Shown: positions 55,205-64,000 of the stretch, one piece after another | How the letters are laid out: every line of letters begins with the position of its first letter | Position numbering within the stretch: the stretch's first letter is position 1 | Origin: Bacteroidota bacterium | Lineage (GTDB): Bacteria > Bacteroidota > Bacteroidia > 2-12-FULL-35-15 | Assembly: GCA_025963725.1 (NCBI GenBank) | Contig: JAOQAE010000002.1 | Span: 881,221-945,220 of the forward strand | Length of the DNA: 64,000 bases | Direction of reading: 5' to 3' | Program-made: the position numbers and the translations under genes | Notes under the pieces: generated by a model | The model's database searches: none | Told to the model about the DNA's origin: nothing | What the model saw: the letters and a program-made list of their open reading frames with translations, nothing else

Positions 55205-56347
55205 ATGACAAAAGAAAACTCATGTGCCCAGATCAGGATCATTACACGGATCACTGCCATCGCCTGCCTTGCAAGCATGCTGCTTTGCTATAAGCTCTGG
55301 CTCGGCGAGCGTAATTTTCCGGCTGTTCCTCTTTTCCATTTACCAATATTGCATCATCCCCTCGATTACATCCTTCCCTGCATTGCAGGAATTTTATTGC
55401 TCTGCATTGCCATCGTCCGGAACCCGCAAAAGCTGATCATTGGATTTGTAACGGCCGCCCTTTTGCTTGCGCTTACCGACATGAACCGCTGGCAGCCCTG
55501 GTTCTACCAGTATGTGCTGATGTTCTTCATTCTCTGCTTTTTTAATTACCGCTGCGATGACACACGCCGGCAGGAGGCGATCGTCAGCACATTCAAGCTC
55601 ATGGTGGCGGCGGTTTATTTCTGGAGCGGACTGCAAAAGCTCAACCCTCATTTTTTATCCGATACATTTCCCTGGCTGATGGAGCCCATCACCAATCACA
55701 TGGCAGAAGGCGGCATCAACAAGCTTTCCTTTCTCGGCTACATGTTCCCGCTGCTCGAGATCGGCACAGGAGTCTGCCTGCTGATCCCCGCTTTACAAAA
55801 GCCGGCAGTGATCGCTTCCACCATCATGCATCTTTTTATCCTGTTTGTGCTGAGCCCGCTGGGGCATAATTACAATCCCGTAGTTTGGCCATGGAATGTT
55901 GCCATGGTCGCGTTTGTGTTTGTGCTCTTTTACAATGAAGCGCCCTTCGGCTTTACCGCGATCCGTAATGCATTCAGCTACCACTCCTTAAAGATCGTGA
56001 TCCTGCTTTTTGTAATGATGCCTTTGTTCAATTTTTTCAACCTCTGGGATTCATACCTTTCACATAACCTGTATTCGGGCAATACCAGCAACGGGCTCGT
56101 TTATGTTTCCGATTCGGTGGAAAAGCAGCTGCCCGATTACCTGAAGCCCTATGCCATCGGTGAGCTTAACCAAAACCAGATCACGATCAAATACTGGTGC
56201 ATGAAGGAGCTCGGAGTGCCGGCATACCCGGAGAAAAGGAATTTTGTTGCTATTGCAAGAACGATCTATGCTTACACAAATGATCCGAAGCAGGTGTATT
56301 TCATGTACATACCGAAGCTGAAATTCAATGAGAAAGATCCTGAGTGA
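55205..56347 (+). CDS. Multi-pass membrane protein, HTTM/DoxX-like, function unknown
   Basis: A 380-aa protein with about eight hydrophobic segments. Recognisable pieces include VAAVYFWSGLQKLNPHFLSDTFPW (the W-S-G-L-x-K motif shared by DoxX/MauE and HTTM-like membrane proteins), MFPLLEIGTGVCLLIPAL, and LSPLGHNYNPVVWPWN. No catalytic signature is certain. The C-terminal 90 residues are soluble. It may be cotranscribed with the NlpC/P60 gene and ends at a strong bidirectional terminator. Confidence 0.75.
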   Translation: MTKENSCAQIRIITRITAIACLASMLLCYKLWLGERNFPAVPLFHLPILHHPLDYILPCIAGILLLCIAIVRNPQKLIIGFVTAALLLALTDMNRWQPWFYQYVLMFFILCFFNYRCDDTRRQEAIVSTFKLMVAAVYFWSGLQKLNPHFLSDTFPWLMEPITNHMAEGGINKLSFLGYMFPLLEIGTGVCLLIPALQKPAVIASTIMHLFILFVLSPLGHNYNPVVWPWNVAMVAFVFVLFYNEAPFGFTAIRNAFSYHSLKIVILLFVMMPLFNFFNLWDSYLSHNLYSGNTSNGLVYVSDSVEKQLPDYLKPYAIGELNQNQITIKYWCMKELGVPAYPEKRNFVAIARTIYAYTNDPKQVYFMYIPKLKFNEKDPE

Positions 56348-56434
56348 GGAATATAGCTGCCACAGATTCACAGATTTATTCTGATCAATTGAATACCACT
56401 GTTAGGGCTTGAAATCCTTACAGGGATTATAAAC

Positions 56435-56473
56435 AAAGCGCCTTCCCGGATCCGGAAAGGCGCTTTATTATTT
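56435..56473. terminator. Bidirectional terminator between convergent genes
   Basis: AAAGCGCCTT-CC pairs with GGAAAGGCGCTTT (one bulged base) around a short loop. It serves the membrane protein gene (plus) and the large adhesin gene (minus). Confidence 0.85.
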
Positions 56474-56487
56474 GAGAGCTTTTAATT

Positions 56488-59400
56488 CTATTTTACAAGT
56501 GTAACAGTTCCGATGTAATTGTGCTTCTTGTCGAACACATCGGTAAGCTTCACTTTCCATACATACACATCCTGCTGCGCTACATCAGCGCCGTGGTTTG
56601 CGTGTCCGTCCCACATCGATGCATTGATGTCGTCGCCATGGTAGATCATATTGCCCCAGCGGTCAAAGATCCAGATGTCGTATTTCTTGATGCCGATGCC
56701 CTGCCCGTAGAACAGGTCATTCACACCATCACCGTTTGGCGTGAATGCATTCGGGATGAAGAAGGTGAACTCAGGGCCGATCTCAACCGGGTGTTGAACT
56801 GTATTCACACAGCCGTCTGCATTTACAACAGTAAGTGTTGCCATGTAGGTGGCCGGGCCGCTTGTAGGATACATGTGCACAGGGCTTGCTACATTCGGTG
56901 CTATGCTGTCGCCGTCGCCGAAATAATAGGTCCAGGAGATCACATCCGATGAAGAGCCGTTGGTTAATGTTACTTCCGGATCGAGGATGGACGCAGGGTT
57001 CGGAACAGGTGTGAACTCAGCCACAGGAACCGCATACACCTGTACCAAATGGATCTGGGTGTAGGTGGAAGAACAGCCGTGGTTATTTGTAACAGTAAGC
57101 GTTACATCGTACAGGCCTGTGATCGGGTAACAATGCGATGGATTCTGGCTTAATGAATCAGGAGTGCCGTCGCCGAAGTTCCAGTCCCATGCAGTGATCA
57201 CATCGCCGGCAGCCACTGTCGACTGATCCGTAAAGTTAGCGCAATGTACCGGGCATCCGTTCGGATCATCCACGGTGAAGTTCACAACCGGGTTCTGGAA
57301 GAAGAAGAAGGTAACGCTTGAAGAAGCGAATGTACAAGGGCCCGAAGGATCATCCGTTGTAAGCGTAAGCGTTACGGAGCCTGCAGCATATTCAGCAGCG
57401 CTTGGCGTATACACTGCATTCAGCGTAGCGTTGTTCGGCGAAAACGTACCTGCGCCGCCGCTCCATACTCCGCCGGAAGCAGAGCCGCCTACAGCGCCCG
57501 CAAGCGTTATGCTGGTGCCTGCGCAAACCGACTGGCTTGAGCCTGCATTGGCAGTCGCCACAGGGTTTACAGTAACAACAACCGAGTCCGTAGAAGTACA
57601 GCCTGTTGATGAGTTAGTAGTTGTAACAGCGTATGTGGTGCTCACCGGGCTCAGCGTAATGTTTGTAAGCGTTACGGTAGGATCGGCAGCAGATGTGCTG
57701 CTCAGGCCTGTTCCCGGCGACCATGCATACGTGAAGCCTGGCGTGGATGGAACACCGATGGTTCCGGAGCTTCCGGTACAGATCGTAAGGTCGGCACCCG
57801 CATTGGATATTGGCAATGGATTGATGGTAACAACAACCGAATCAATATCGCTGCAGCCTGATCCTGAAACCAGCTGGATGTAATAGGTTCCGCTTGCGGC
57901 AACTGCCGTAGGATTTGCAAGCGCAGCCGTAGCAGCGGCATTTGTCCAATAGCTGTAAACACCCGAGCCTACAGTTCCCGCAGTAACGGCCGGCGCGGTG
58001 ATATCAATTGTTCCCGGGGAGCACACAGGCGCAGGGTCTGTTGTAGCGAGCACAGGGAAAGGATTTACCGTAATGGTCACATTATCCGTTGATGTACAGC
58101 CTGTGGAAGTTACAGTTGTAGTTACAGTATACGCTGTTACGATCGGGGTAGTACCGCCGTTCACAGTGGTATTGCTTGGGTTTGAAACGTTGGTTGCGCT
58201 GATGCCGGTTCCGGGCGACCATAAATATGAATTTCCCGGAGTGGGCAGCGTACCGATGGTTGCAGGCGTACCTGTACAGATCGTTACATCAGGCCCTGCA
58301 TCAGATACAGGCAATGGATTGATGGTTACAACAACAGGATCGATATCGGTACAGCCACCGGTTGCGGTTGTTTTAATGTAATAGGTTCCGCTGGCAGCGA
58401 TGGCTGTTGGAGCAGCTACAGGAATTGTTCCTGCCGCATCGCTGAAATAGCTCAGCACGCCGCCGCCGGTGCTTCCTGCTGTTACGGCTGCAGCTGTAAT
58501 GTCGACAGTGCCGGGTGAACAAACAGCTGCCGGATTAGTGATAGTAAGAACCGGCTGCGGATTTACAGTTACCACCACATCATCGGTGGTGCTGCATCCT
58601 GTTGCAGTTACGGTGGTAGTCACCGTATAAGTGGTTACGATCGGGGTTGTGCCCGCGTTAACTGTTGTGATGGATGGATTTGAAACGTTGGCCGCGCTAA
58701 GCCCTGTAGCCGGCGACCAGCCATAACCATCGCCTGCAGTGGCAGGAGTGCCAATGCTTGCGGGAGTTCCCGAGCAGATGGTTACATCCGGGCCTGCGTT
58801 AGAAACAGGCAATGGATTGATCGTAACAACAACAGGATCGATATCGGTACAGCCCCCGGTTGCCGTTGATTTGATATAATATGTGCCGCTGGTTGCAACC
58901 GCTGTTGGAGCAGCAAGAGGAACAGTGCCCGCCGCATCGGTCCAGTACGTTAGAGTTCCGCCGCCGGTGCTTCCTGCAGTTACAGCAGCAGCAGTAATGT
59001 CAACAGTGTTTGGGGTGCAAACGCCCGCAGGATTTGTGATGGCTAATACAGGAACAGGATTAACGGTTACCTGGACGGCGTCTGTGGTTGAGCAGCTGTT
59101 CTCAGTTGCTGTAACCGTATATGTTGTAATGATAGGTGTAGTTCCGGCATTTGTTGTAGTAACGGAAGGTTGTGCAATATTGGAAGCGCTCAGCCCTGTA
59201 GCGGGCGACCAGCCATAAGTAGCTGCACCAACCGGAGGCGTACCGATGGTTGCAGGAGTGCCCGAGCAGATCACCACATCAGGGCCTGCGTTGGAAGGAG
59301 GTAATGGATTAACAATAATGGTGCTGTTAGCCGTTCCCGGGCATGCACCGCCTACAGAATAGGTAATGGCGTTACTTCCTACCGTTGCGGAAGCCGGATC

Positions 59401-61101
59401 AAATGCACCGGTTGCCGTGTTGGTGATCCCGGTTCCTGCCCATGTACCGCCGGCAGGTGCTGCCGAAAGGGTAACCGGCGCGCCGTTCACGCAAAAAGGG
59501 CCTGCAGCTGTGATGCTTGGCGCTACGCCCGGACTTACCGTAATGTTTTGCGTAATGGTGGCGTTGCATGGCCCCATGGTAATGGTAAGCGCTACCGGGT
59601 ATGTTCCGGCCGCAGGAAATGTATAAGAAGGGTTTTGGGTAGCGTCATCCGAAACACCATCGGCATTGAAATCCCAGGACCATGCCGTGATGCTTCCCGT
59701 TGGTGTGGATGTATCGGTAAAGGCTGTGGCCGCGCCGGAGCAAACGGTGGTGTTGGTAAACGAAGGCGTTGGATTGGAAGGGCTTGAGCCTACTGTGATG
59801 TTAAGAGTTGTTGTACAGGCAGGGCCCGAAACGGAGGTGATCACTACCTGGTAGGTACCGCCCTGGTTTACCACGCAGGTCTGGCCCGTAGTAGACCCAA
59901 CAATTCCGGTTGTTCCGCCGGCCGTGTTCGACCATGCATAAGCTGCACCGCCGGCAGGAGCCGTTAAGGTAACTGAATTCCCGCCGCACACGGCAGGAGA
60001 GGATGCTACAAGCTGTAAAGGGTCACAATCGGCATCGATGTAGGCATAGCCATAGTGTCCGCCCTGCGCACAATCAGAGGATGTGAACTGGATGCTGACA
60101 CACTGCCCGATGTAGGAGCTCAAGGGCACAAATACGGAAGTCCAGTTTCTCCACCAGATGGCGCTTCCCGGTGATGTTTCGGTAAAGCCAACAATAGGCG
60201 GCTTTGCAAGCACCTCGTAATCGCCGCAAGGCACAACGGCCCCGGAAGCATCCCTTAGGCGCACATTGAAGAACGGGCGCTCCGGATCGGTATGTCCGGA
60301 AACAGGATCCTGCAATACAACTGCGTATTTGTATGAAAAGTTAGCATTGGCCGCAGAAACGGTAAATGAAATGGTAGCTCGGGAAGCAAGTCCGCCTGTA
60401 GTAGGTCCGTCGCCCAGCATCATGGAATTGTTGCCGCCGCCGGGAGGAACAACCGGCAATGCCGCACCCACTACCGGGTCGCTGCCACCAATCGTTTGCA
60501 GCTGGTGCTGTGTTGCGCTGAAGCCGGCCACAAGGCTGCATGGATCGCTGGTTGAGTTGGCACAGGCTGTCGCTGTCCAATAGTTCCAGAAGCCTGTACC
60601 CGATTCGAAGCCGGGATTTGTACATGGAGAGCCGCAATTGAAAGGCAATGGTGTGGTTCCGCCGGTTGGCGCCCTTTGAGGCTGCTGTGATTCAATGATA
60701 TTTTCCCTGTTTGCCAGGAATTCCTTAAAAAGCCTGATATATGCAGGCTGTAATGATGCAAGATAGGTCCTTACCTGTTCTACCGTTGTGATCTCTCCTT
60801 TTCCAACACGGTAGATGAGCTCAGCCCTGCTTTTTTTAATGTCGGCGCTCACATAACGCTTGAAATAAGGAAGATCGGCCATGTTGCCATCGTTGGCAAA
60901 GACCACATAATTCATAAAGCTTTCCGGCTCGGCAGCTTTCAAAAGAGGCTGCGCTTTTGCGTAATACGACTCCCATGTTTTGTTCGGGATGCCATAGCTG
61001 TTTTCGATCTGCTGGGCTTTCGCCCCTGCGACAAATGCTATGAACATGCATATTACCAGCACAATTTTCCTGAAGCCGGTTACTAAGTATGAGTGGATCA
61101 T
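56488..61101 (-). CDS. Giant T9SS type B adhesin with PKD/Ig repeats, 1537 aa
   Basis: A secreted surface protein. The signal peptide ends FVAGAKAQ, followed by a helical region (about 30-130). A carbohydrate/adhesion-type domain lies at about 150-360 (CTNPGFESGTGFWNYW, SYIGQCVSIQFTSSDCAQGGHYGYAYID). Then come a PKD unit (ITAWSWDFNADG), five or six Ig-like repeats of about 100 residues (NPLPVSNAGPDVTICSGTP, WSPATGLS, TTYTVT, TDIDPVVVTINP), and two further PKD units (ITAWDWNFGDGTPD, ISWTYYFGDGDS). The C-terminus (PNAFTPNGDGVNDLFYGQG, IFDRWGNMIYHG, YVWKVKLTDVF) is a type B sorting domain. It is monocistronic and has no PorP/SprF gene beside it, so it must use one elsewhere or the one at 37300-38229. 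Confidence 0.92.
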   Translation of the reverse strand: MIHSYLVTGFRKIVLVICMFIAFVAGAKAQQIENSYGIPNKTWESYYAKAQPLLKAAEPESFMNYVVFANDGNMADLPYFKRYVSADIKKSRAELIYRVGKGEITTVEQVRTYLASLQPAYIRLFKEFLANRENIIESQQPQRAPTGGTTPLPFNCGSPCTNPGFESGTGFWNYWTATACANSTSDPCSLVAGFSATQHQLQTIGGSDPVVGAALPVVPPGGGNNSMMLGDGPTTGGLASRATISFTVSAANANFSYKYAVVLQDPVSGHTDPERPFFNVRLRDASGAVVPCGDYEVLAKPPIVGFTETSPGSAIWWRNWTSVFVPLSSYIGQCVSIQFTSSDCAQGGHYGYAYIDADCDPLQLVASSPAVCGGNSVTLTAPAGGAAYAWSNTAGGTTGIVGSTTGQTCVVNQGGTYQVVITSVSGPACTTTLNITVGSSPSNPTPSFTNTTVCSGAATAFTDTSTPTGSITAWSWDFNADGVSDDATQNPSYTFPAAGTYPVALTITMGPCNATITQNITVSPGVAPSITAAGPFCVNGAPVTLSAAPAGGTWAGTGITNTATGAFDPASATVGSNAITYSVGGACPGTANSTIIVNPLPPSNAGPDVVICSGTPATIGTPPVGAATYGWSPATGLSASNIAQPSVTTTNAGTTPIITTYTVTATENSCSTTDAVQVTVNPVPVLAITNPAGVCTPNTVDITAAAVTAGSTGGGTLTYWTDAAGTVPLAAPTAVATSGTYYIKSTATGGCTDIDPVVVTINPLPVSNAGPDVTICSGTPASIGTPATAGDGYGWSPATGLSAANVSNPSITTVNAGTTPIVTTYTVTTTVTATGCSTTDDVVVTVNPQPVLTITNPAAVCSPGTVDITAAAVTAGSTGGGVLSYFSDAAGTIPVAAPTAIAASGTYYIKTTATGGCTDIDPVVVTINPLPVSDAGPDVTICTGTPATIGTLPTPGNSYLWSPGTGISATNVSNPSNTTVNGGTTPIVTAYTVTTTVTSTGCTSTDNVTITVNPFPVLATTDPAPVCSPGTIDITAPAVTAGTVGSGVYSYWTNAAATAALANPTAVAASGTYYIQLVSGSGCSDIDSVVVTINPLPISNAGADLTICTGSSGTIGVPSTPGFTYAWSPGTGLSSTSAADPTVTLTNITLSPVSTTYAVTTTNSSTGCTSTDSVVVTVNPVATANAGSSQSVCAGTSITLAGAVGGSASGGVWSGGAGTFSPNNATLNAVYTPSAAEYAAGSVTLTLTTDDPSGPCTFASSSVTFFFFQNPVVNFTVDDPNGCPVHCANFTDQSTVAAGDVITAWDWNFGDGTPDSLSQNPSHCYPITGLYDVTLTVTNNHGCSSTYTQIHLVQVYAVPVAEFTPVPNPASILDPEVTLTNGSSSDVISWTYYFGDGDSIAPNVASPVHMYPTSGPATYMATLTVVNADGCVNTVQHPVEIGPEFTFFIPNAFTPNGDGVNDLFYGQGIGIKKYDIWIFDRWGNMIYHGDDINASMWDGHANHGADVAQQDVYVWKVKLTDVFDKKHNYIGTVTLVK

Positions 61102-61463
61102 GATCAGAACAGTTTATATATTAAAACGAATTTAAGCCAAGTTAAATGAAACTAAAAATTATCAACAACTTTTTTTAATGCCGATTATTTGTAAAATGTT
61201 AGACGAATCACAGCTTTTTAAAGAGTAAATATTTTAAATGGCTCATCAACACTTCATTACTGAGAGCGAGGAACTTAGAAAAAGGTTGCATTGGGAGGCA
61301 ACTATTTATAAACAATACGTCTTGTTGAGTTTTGGAGAGAGGGAACTCTGCAGGCCTTAAGATTGCGGAGAGATGCCGTGTCGGAGCACGGCATGACGGT
61401 GAATTTAGTAAGGAATAACAGGTAATTGAAAGCACGGCATGACATGATTACCAGAGTCGGATA
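61102..61463. other. 362-bp intergenic spacer with inverted repeat
   Basis: Holds the candidate adhesin promoter (61137-61165), an AT-rich region, and near 61373-61394 the hairpin ATGCCGTG/GCACGGCAT with a further GCACGGCATGACA at about 61432. The latter resembles the ends of dispersed Bacteroidota repeats. A 75-codon ORF here is not credible. Confidence 0.6.
61137..61165 (-). promoter_or_regulatory. Candidate promoter of the 1537-aa adhesin gene
   Basis: On the minus strand TTG (61165-61163), an 18-bp spacer and TAACTTGG (61144-61137), one base off TAnnTTTG. The leader is about 30 nt. Confidence 0.4.
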
Positions 61464-62369
61464 TTACTCCGCCCAGCTGATCCCTTTTTTAAGCAGGGAA
61501 AGCGTTTTTTCTTCGGCGCTGCCCGGTTCCGGGATATAATTGTATTGCCAGCCGGCGGTTTCCGGAAGGCTCATCAGGATGGACTCTGTACGGCCGTTGG
61601 TTTCGAGGCCGAACTTTGTGCCTTTGTCGTAAACGAGGTTAAACTCCACGTAACGGCCGCGGCGGAGGAGCTGCCATTGCTTGTTCGCCTCTGAATACGG
61701 CTTTGATTTATTTTTATGCATCAGGGCCGTATACACCGGGGCGAATGTATTTCCGATCTCTTTCAGGAAAGCAAAGCGCTGCTCTTTCGAAAATTTATCG
61801 GATTGTGAAAGCTTGTCGAAGAAGATGCCTCCCACTCCCCTTGTTTCATTCCGGTGAGGGATGTAAAAATAATCATCCGCCCATTTTTTGAAATCGGGGT
61901 AAAATGAAGGGCCGTGCTTATCGCAGGAAGCTTTAAGGGCATTGTGAAAAAATTGCGCATCCTCTTCTGCCACATAATGCGGGGTAAGGTCGATGCCGCC
62001 GCCAAACCACCAGGTGCCGTTGCTCATTTCAAAGTAGCGCACATTCATGTGAATGATGGGCACCATCGGGTTGGAAGGATGGATGACGATGGAAACACCT
62101 GTCGCATAAAAGGTCATCCCGGAGGTGTTACCTACTGCATTTTCCTTCGTTAAAAAATCAGGTACGGGGCCATGCACCGCAGAGAACAGCACACCGCCCT
62201 TTTCGATCACGCTGCCATGCTGGATGATCCTGGTACGGCCGCCGCCGCCTTCCGCGCGCTGCCAGTTATCTTCAATGAACCTGCCTTTTCCGTCTTCCGC
62301 CTCCAGCGCATTGCAGATATGATCCTGCAGCGACCGGAGCCATTCCGTGATCTCTTCTTTACCGGGCAT
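61464..62369 (-). CDS. hemF: Oxygen-dependent coproporphyrinogen III oxidase
   Basis: A 301-aa cytoplasmic enzyme of heme synthesis. It converts coproporphyrinogen III to protoporphyrinogen IX by oxidative decarboxylation with O2. Family blocks are all present: EDNWQRAEGGGGRTRII, MTFYATGVSIVIHPSNPMVP, HMNVRYFE, WWFGGGIDLTPHYV, YFYIPHRNETRGVGGIFFD, and the C-terminal RRGRYVEFNLVYDKGTKFGL and RTESILMSLP. Length is normal. It implies an aerobic or facultative host. It starts one base after the stop of the LysM gene, so the two are cotranscribed. Confidence 0.97.
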   Translation of the reverse strand: MPGKEEITEWLRSLQDHICNALEAEDGKGRFIEDNWQRAEGGGGRTRIIQHGSVIEKGGVLFSAVHGPVPDFLTKENAVGNTSGMTFYATGVSIVIHPSNPMVPIIHMNVRYFEMSNGTWWFGGGIDLTPHYVAEEDAQFFHNALKASCDKHGPSFYPDFKKWADDYFYIPHRNETRGVGGIFFDKLSQSDKFSKEQRFAFLKEIGNTFAPVYTALMHKNKSKPYSEANKQWQLLRRGRYVEFNLVYDKGTKFGLETNGRTESILMSLPETAGWQYNYIPEPGSAEEKTLSLLKKGISWAE

Positions 62370-62370
62370 A

Positions 62371-64000
62371 TTAATTTGCTTTCACCAGTTTATAATCTTT
62401 GTATTTGAGGATGTAAACGTAGCGGTTCTCAAAGCCGCTGTCGGAAGGGAATTGCGCGAAATTGAAATTGGTTTCGATGCCATTCTGCCGGTTCGCGGGA
62501 AGCGTATTTAAAAATGCCTTTCCTTCCTTCTGAAGCGCAGCCAGGAAATAATAGGTAACATCGAATCCCTGGTAAGCATAATTTTCCGGCTCAGCCTTGT
62601 ACCTGTCGCGATAGGTTTTGATGAACTGCTTTGCAATTACATTATCGTAATCCACAAAGTTATTGGCGGGCGTATGAAGCGAGAGGTTGTTCAGGTATTC
62701 GAGATCGAGGTTATCGTAGCTGTTCCAGTTCTGGAGCCCGAACAGCACAATGTCGTGCTTCTCCTTCATTACATTGAGCTTGCTGATGAATTCGGTAACG
62801 TACGACTGGTTGTTGGAAGGCAGCACAATGATATTCCTTTTCGTGGAGCTCAGGGCATTCTGCACCCCTTCTATCCTGGTCACTTCCTTCACTGAATCGG
62901 CAGGCGCATGGCCTTTGCCAAGAAGCCCCTTATTGGCAGCCGTTTTAAATGCGCTGTAAAAAGCCAGCTCTTTTACATTGCCGGTATTCACCAGGATGAT
63001 GTTCTGCGTATCGAATGAATCTACAACAAAGCCGGCCATCTGCTCCAGTTGCAGCGTTGTTGATGGCGACACTTTGCATACGTAAGGATTATTGAAAAGG
63101 ATCTTGTTCACCTGTGTGAAGGGAGAAACAATAGGGATCTCATGCTCTTTCGCAAATTTTGAAAACGGAATAAAGCTGGAGCCGTACAGCGGCCCGATCA
63201 TCAGGTCCATCTCAGCCAGCTCTGGCTTTTTAAGGACGTTCAGGAGATTAAGCGAATCGCTGTCGTCAATATCATACACAAACACCTTCGCATTGAAATG
63301 CTGCTTTTTCAGTGAGTCGATCGCGAGCAATGCGCCTTCATAAAACTGCAGCGCGACGGTGGTTTTGGTGGAGAACTGCTGATCTCCCTTCACGAGCTTT
63401 TCAACATCCATGGCACCCGCTTCATTTGCATGAAAAGGGAGAAAGAAGGCGATGTTGTATTCATTCTTTTTCTCTCCTTTGTAAATCATAGCGGGAGGAA
63501 CTACCGTTGCCCTGTCGGCCGCCTCTTCCTTCACCACAGGCGTTCCGGGCAAAACAGGAGGCTTGTCGGTAACGGTTTTCACAGCAGGAGCTTCCTTCGG
63601 CTTATTATTCGGGATCTTCAGCATCTGGCCAGCCTTGAGCCCATCCTTCAGCTCCGGATTGAGCAGCTTGAGCTTTTCCGAATCAACCCCATACTGCTTT
63701 GAGATCGAATACAGGGTTTGTCCCTGTTCCACTTTATGCACGGTGTAATTGCTGGTATCTACAGTGGCTGCGGAAACTTTCTTTTTTTCAAAAGGGATCT
63801 TGAGCACCTGTCCGGGCTTTATACCATCAATGGCATCCGGATTCTCGATCACAAGATCGTTCACATCAATGCTGTAAAATTTAGCGATCGCGAAAAGGGT
63901 CTGTCCTTTTTCAACGGTATGCAGGTAATATCTAACGCCGCCGATTGTTGCCGAGCTCCGGGTTTTGTGAATGTCAGCCGATTCTTTTTCCTGCGCGAAC
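62371..64000 (-). CDS. LysM-periplasmic binding protein fusion (5' partial)
   Basis: Partial at the right edge: the frame is open to the end of the window and begins FAQEKESADIHKT, probably just past the signal peptidase site, so only the signal peptide is missing. An internal GTG at 63864 is not the start. LysM domain 1 (YYLHTVEKGQTLFAIAKFY) and LysM domain 2 (YTVHKVEQGQTLYSISKQYGV) occupy the first 120 residues and should bind peptidoglycan. After a Pro/Lys linker comes a type 1 periplasmic-binding fold of about 350 residues (YNIAFFLPFHANEAG, DLMIGPLYGSSFIPFSKFAKEHEIPIVSPFTQ, NYAYQGFDVTYYFLAAL). The ligand is unknown. The layout recalls LppC/LpoA-like envelope regulators as well as amino-acid-binding proteins. 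Confidence 0.88.
   Translation of the reverse strand, partial: FAQEKESADIHKTRSSATIGGVRYYLHTVEKGQTLFAIAKFYSIDVNDLVIENPDAIDGIKPGQVLKIPFEKKKVSAATVDTSNYTVHKVEQGQTLYSISKQYGVDSEKLKLLNPELKDGLKAGQMLKIPNNKPKEAPAVKTVTDKPPVLPGTPVVKEEAADRATVVPPAMIYKGEKKNEYNIAFFLPFHANEAGAMDVEKLVKGDQQFSTKTTVALQFYEGALLAIDSLKKQHFNAKVFVYDIDDSDSLNLLNVLKKPELAEMDLMIGPLYGSSFIPFSKFAKEHEIPIVSPFTQVNKILFNNPYVCKVSPSTTLQLEQMAGFVVDSFDTQNIILVNTGNVKELAFYSAFKTAANKGLLGKGHAPADSVKEVTRIEGVQNALSSTKRNIIVLPSNNQSYVTEFISKLNVMKEKHDIVLFGLQNWNSYDNLDLEYLNNLSLHTPANNFVDYDNVIAKQFIKTYRDRYKAEPENYAYQGFDVTYYFLAALQKEGKAFLNTLPANRQNGIETNFNFAQFPSDSGFENRYVYILKYKDYKLVKAN

Noticed and set aside
61208-61435. Minus-strand ORF of 75 aa in the hemF-adhesin spacer
   Set aside because: It overlaps an inverted repeat, lacks a recognisable start context and has no family features.
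1-64000. tRNA, rRNA, riboswitch or IS elements
   Set aside because: No cloverleaf, rRNA-like block, known riboswitch core or transposase was recognised on either strand by reading. A tRNAscan/Infernal run would be the decisive check.

Overview
The window comes from a chromosome of the phylum Bacteroidota. The supporting evidence is type IX secretion (T9SS) C-terminal sorting domains of both type A and type B, a PorP/SprF protein next to an OmpA/PD40/TPR protein, the syntenic block nusB - DUF1573 - yajC - ybbR-like - coaE beside leucine dehydrogenase and an ABC exporter, a PUR/DUF3276 protein, and promoters of the Bacteroidota type (-7 TAnnTTTG with a TTG/TTTG-like -33 box). Order or family cannot be fixed from the sequence. 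No rRNA, tRNA, IS element or CRISPR array was seen.

Layout. (1) 1-4071, minus: a defence operon of a McrB-like AAA+ GTPase and a COG1700/DUF2357-type PD-(D/E)XK nuclease that runs off the left edge. The two genes overlap by GTGA. (2) 4330-7835, plus: a Thr/Ser/Gly-repeat lipoprotein, an SDR oxidoreductase and a LigD that has ligase and polymerase domains but no phosphoesterase domain. (3) 7842-13234: two T9SS type A cargo proteins, a 592-aa secreted protein of unknown function and a 90-aa orphan. (4) 13235-14027: repeat-rich non-coding DNA. (5) 14028-19572: a PIF1-like helicase with a C-terminal HTH, a TPR protein, a secreted phosphoesterase, a DUF2752 protein and a small membrane protein. 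(6) 19629-26408: the housekeeping block coaE, ybbR-like, yajC, DUF1573, nusB and leucine dehydrogenase, with a divergent ABC exporter. (7) 26573-31240: an AT-rich T9SS cargo gene, a T9SS-exported fibre with a phage-type S74 chaperone domain, a PUR-family protein and a small membrane protein.

(8) 31291-49120, all minus, is the most striking region. From its upstream end it encodes a T9SS type B adhesin, two large paralogous collagen-like fibre proteins, a short type B protein with a SprB-like repeat, a PorP/SprF outer-membrane protein, an OmpA/PD40/TPR lattice protein, and (after a 266-bp gap) a predicted outer-membrane barrel carrying seven Ig-like repeats. It reads as one surface-appendage module: exported cargo, its likely outer-membrane partner, and an OmpA-domain peptidoglycan anchor.

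(9) 49196-52472, minus: an operon of YfiR-like protein, TPR protein and HAMP-SpoIIE phosphatase. (10) 52642-56347, plus: an ECF sigma factor overlapping an anti-sigma/TonB fusion, then an NlpC/P60 lipoprotein and a multi-pass membrane protein. (11) 56488-61101, minus: a 1537-residue PKD/Ig-repeat type B adhesin. (12) 61464-64000, minus: hemF preceded by a LysM/periplasmic-binding fusion that is cut at the right edge.

Several intergenic regions carry inverted repeats that look like families dispersed in Bacteroidota genomes. One appears to have supplied the last codons of the phosphoesterase gene.
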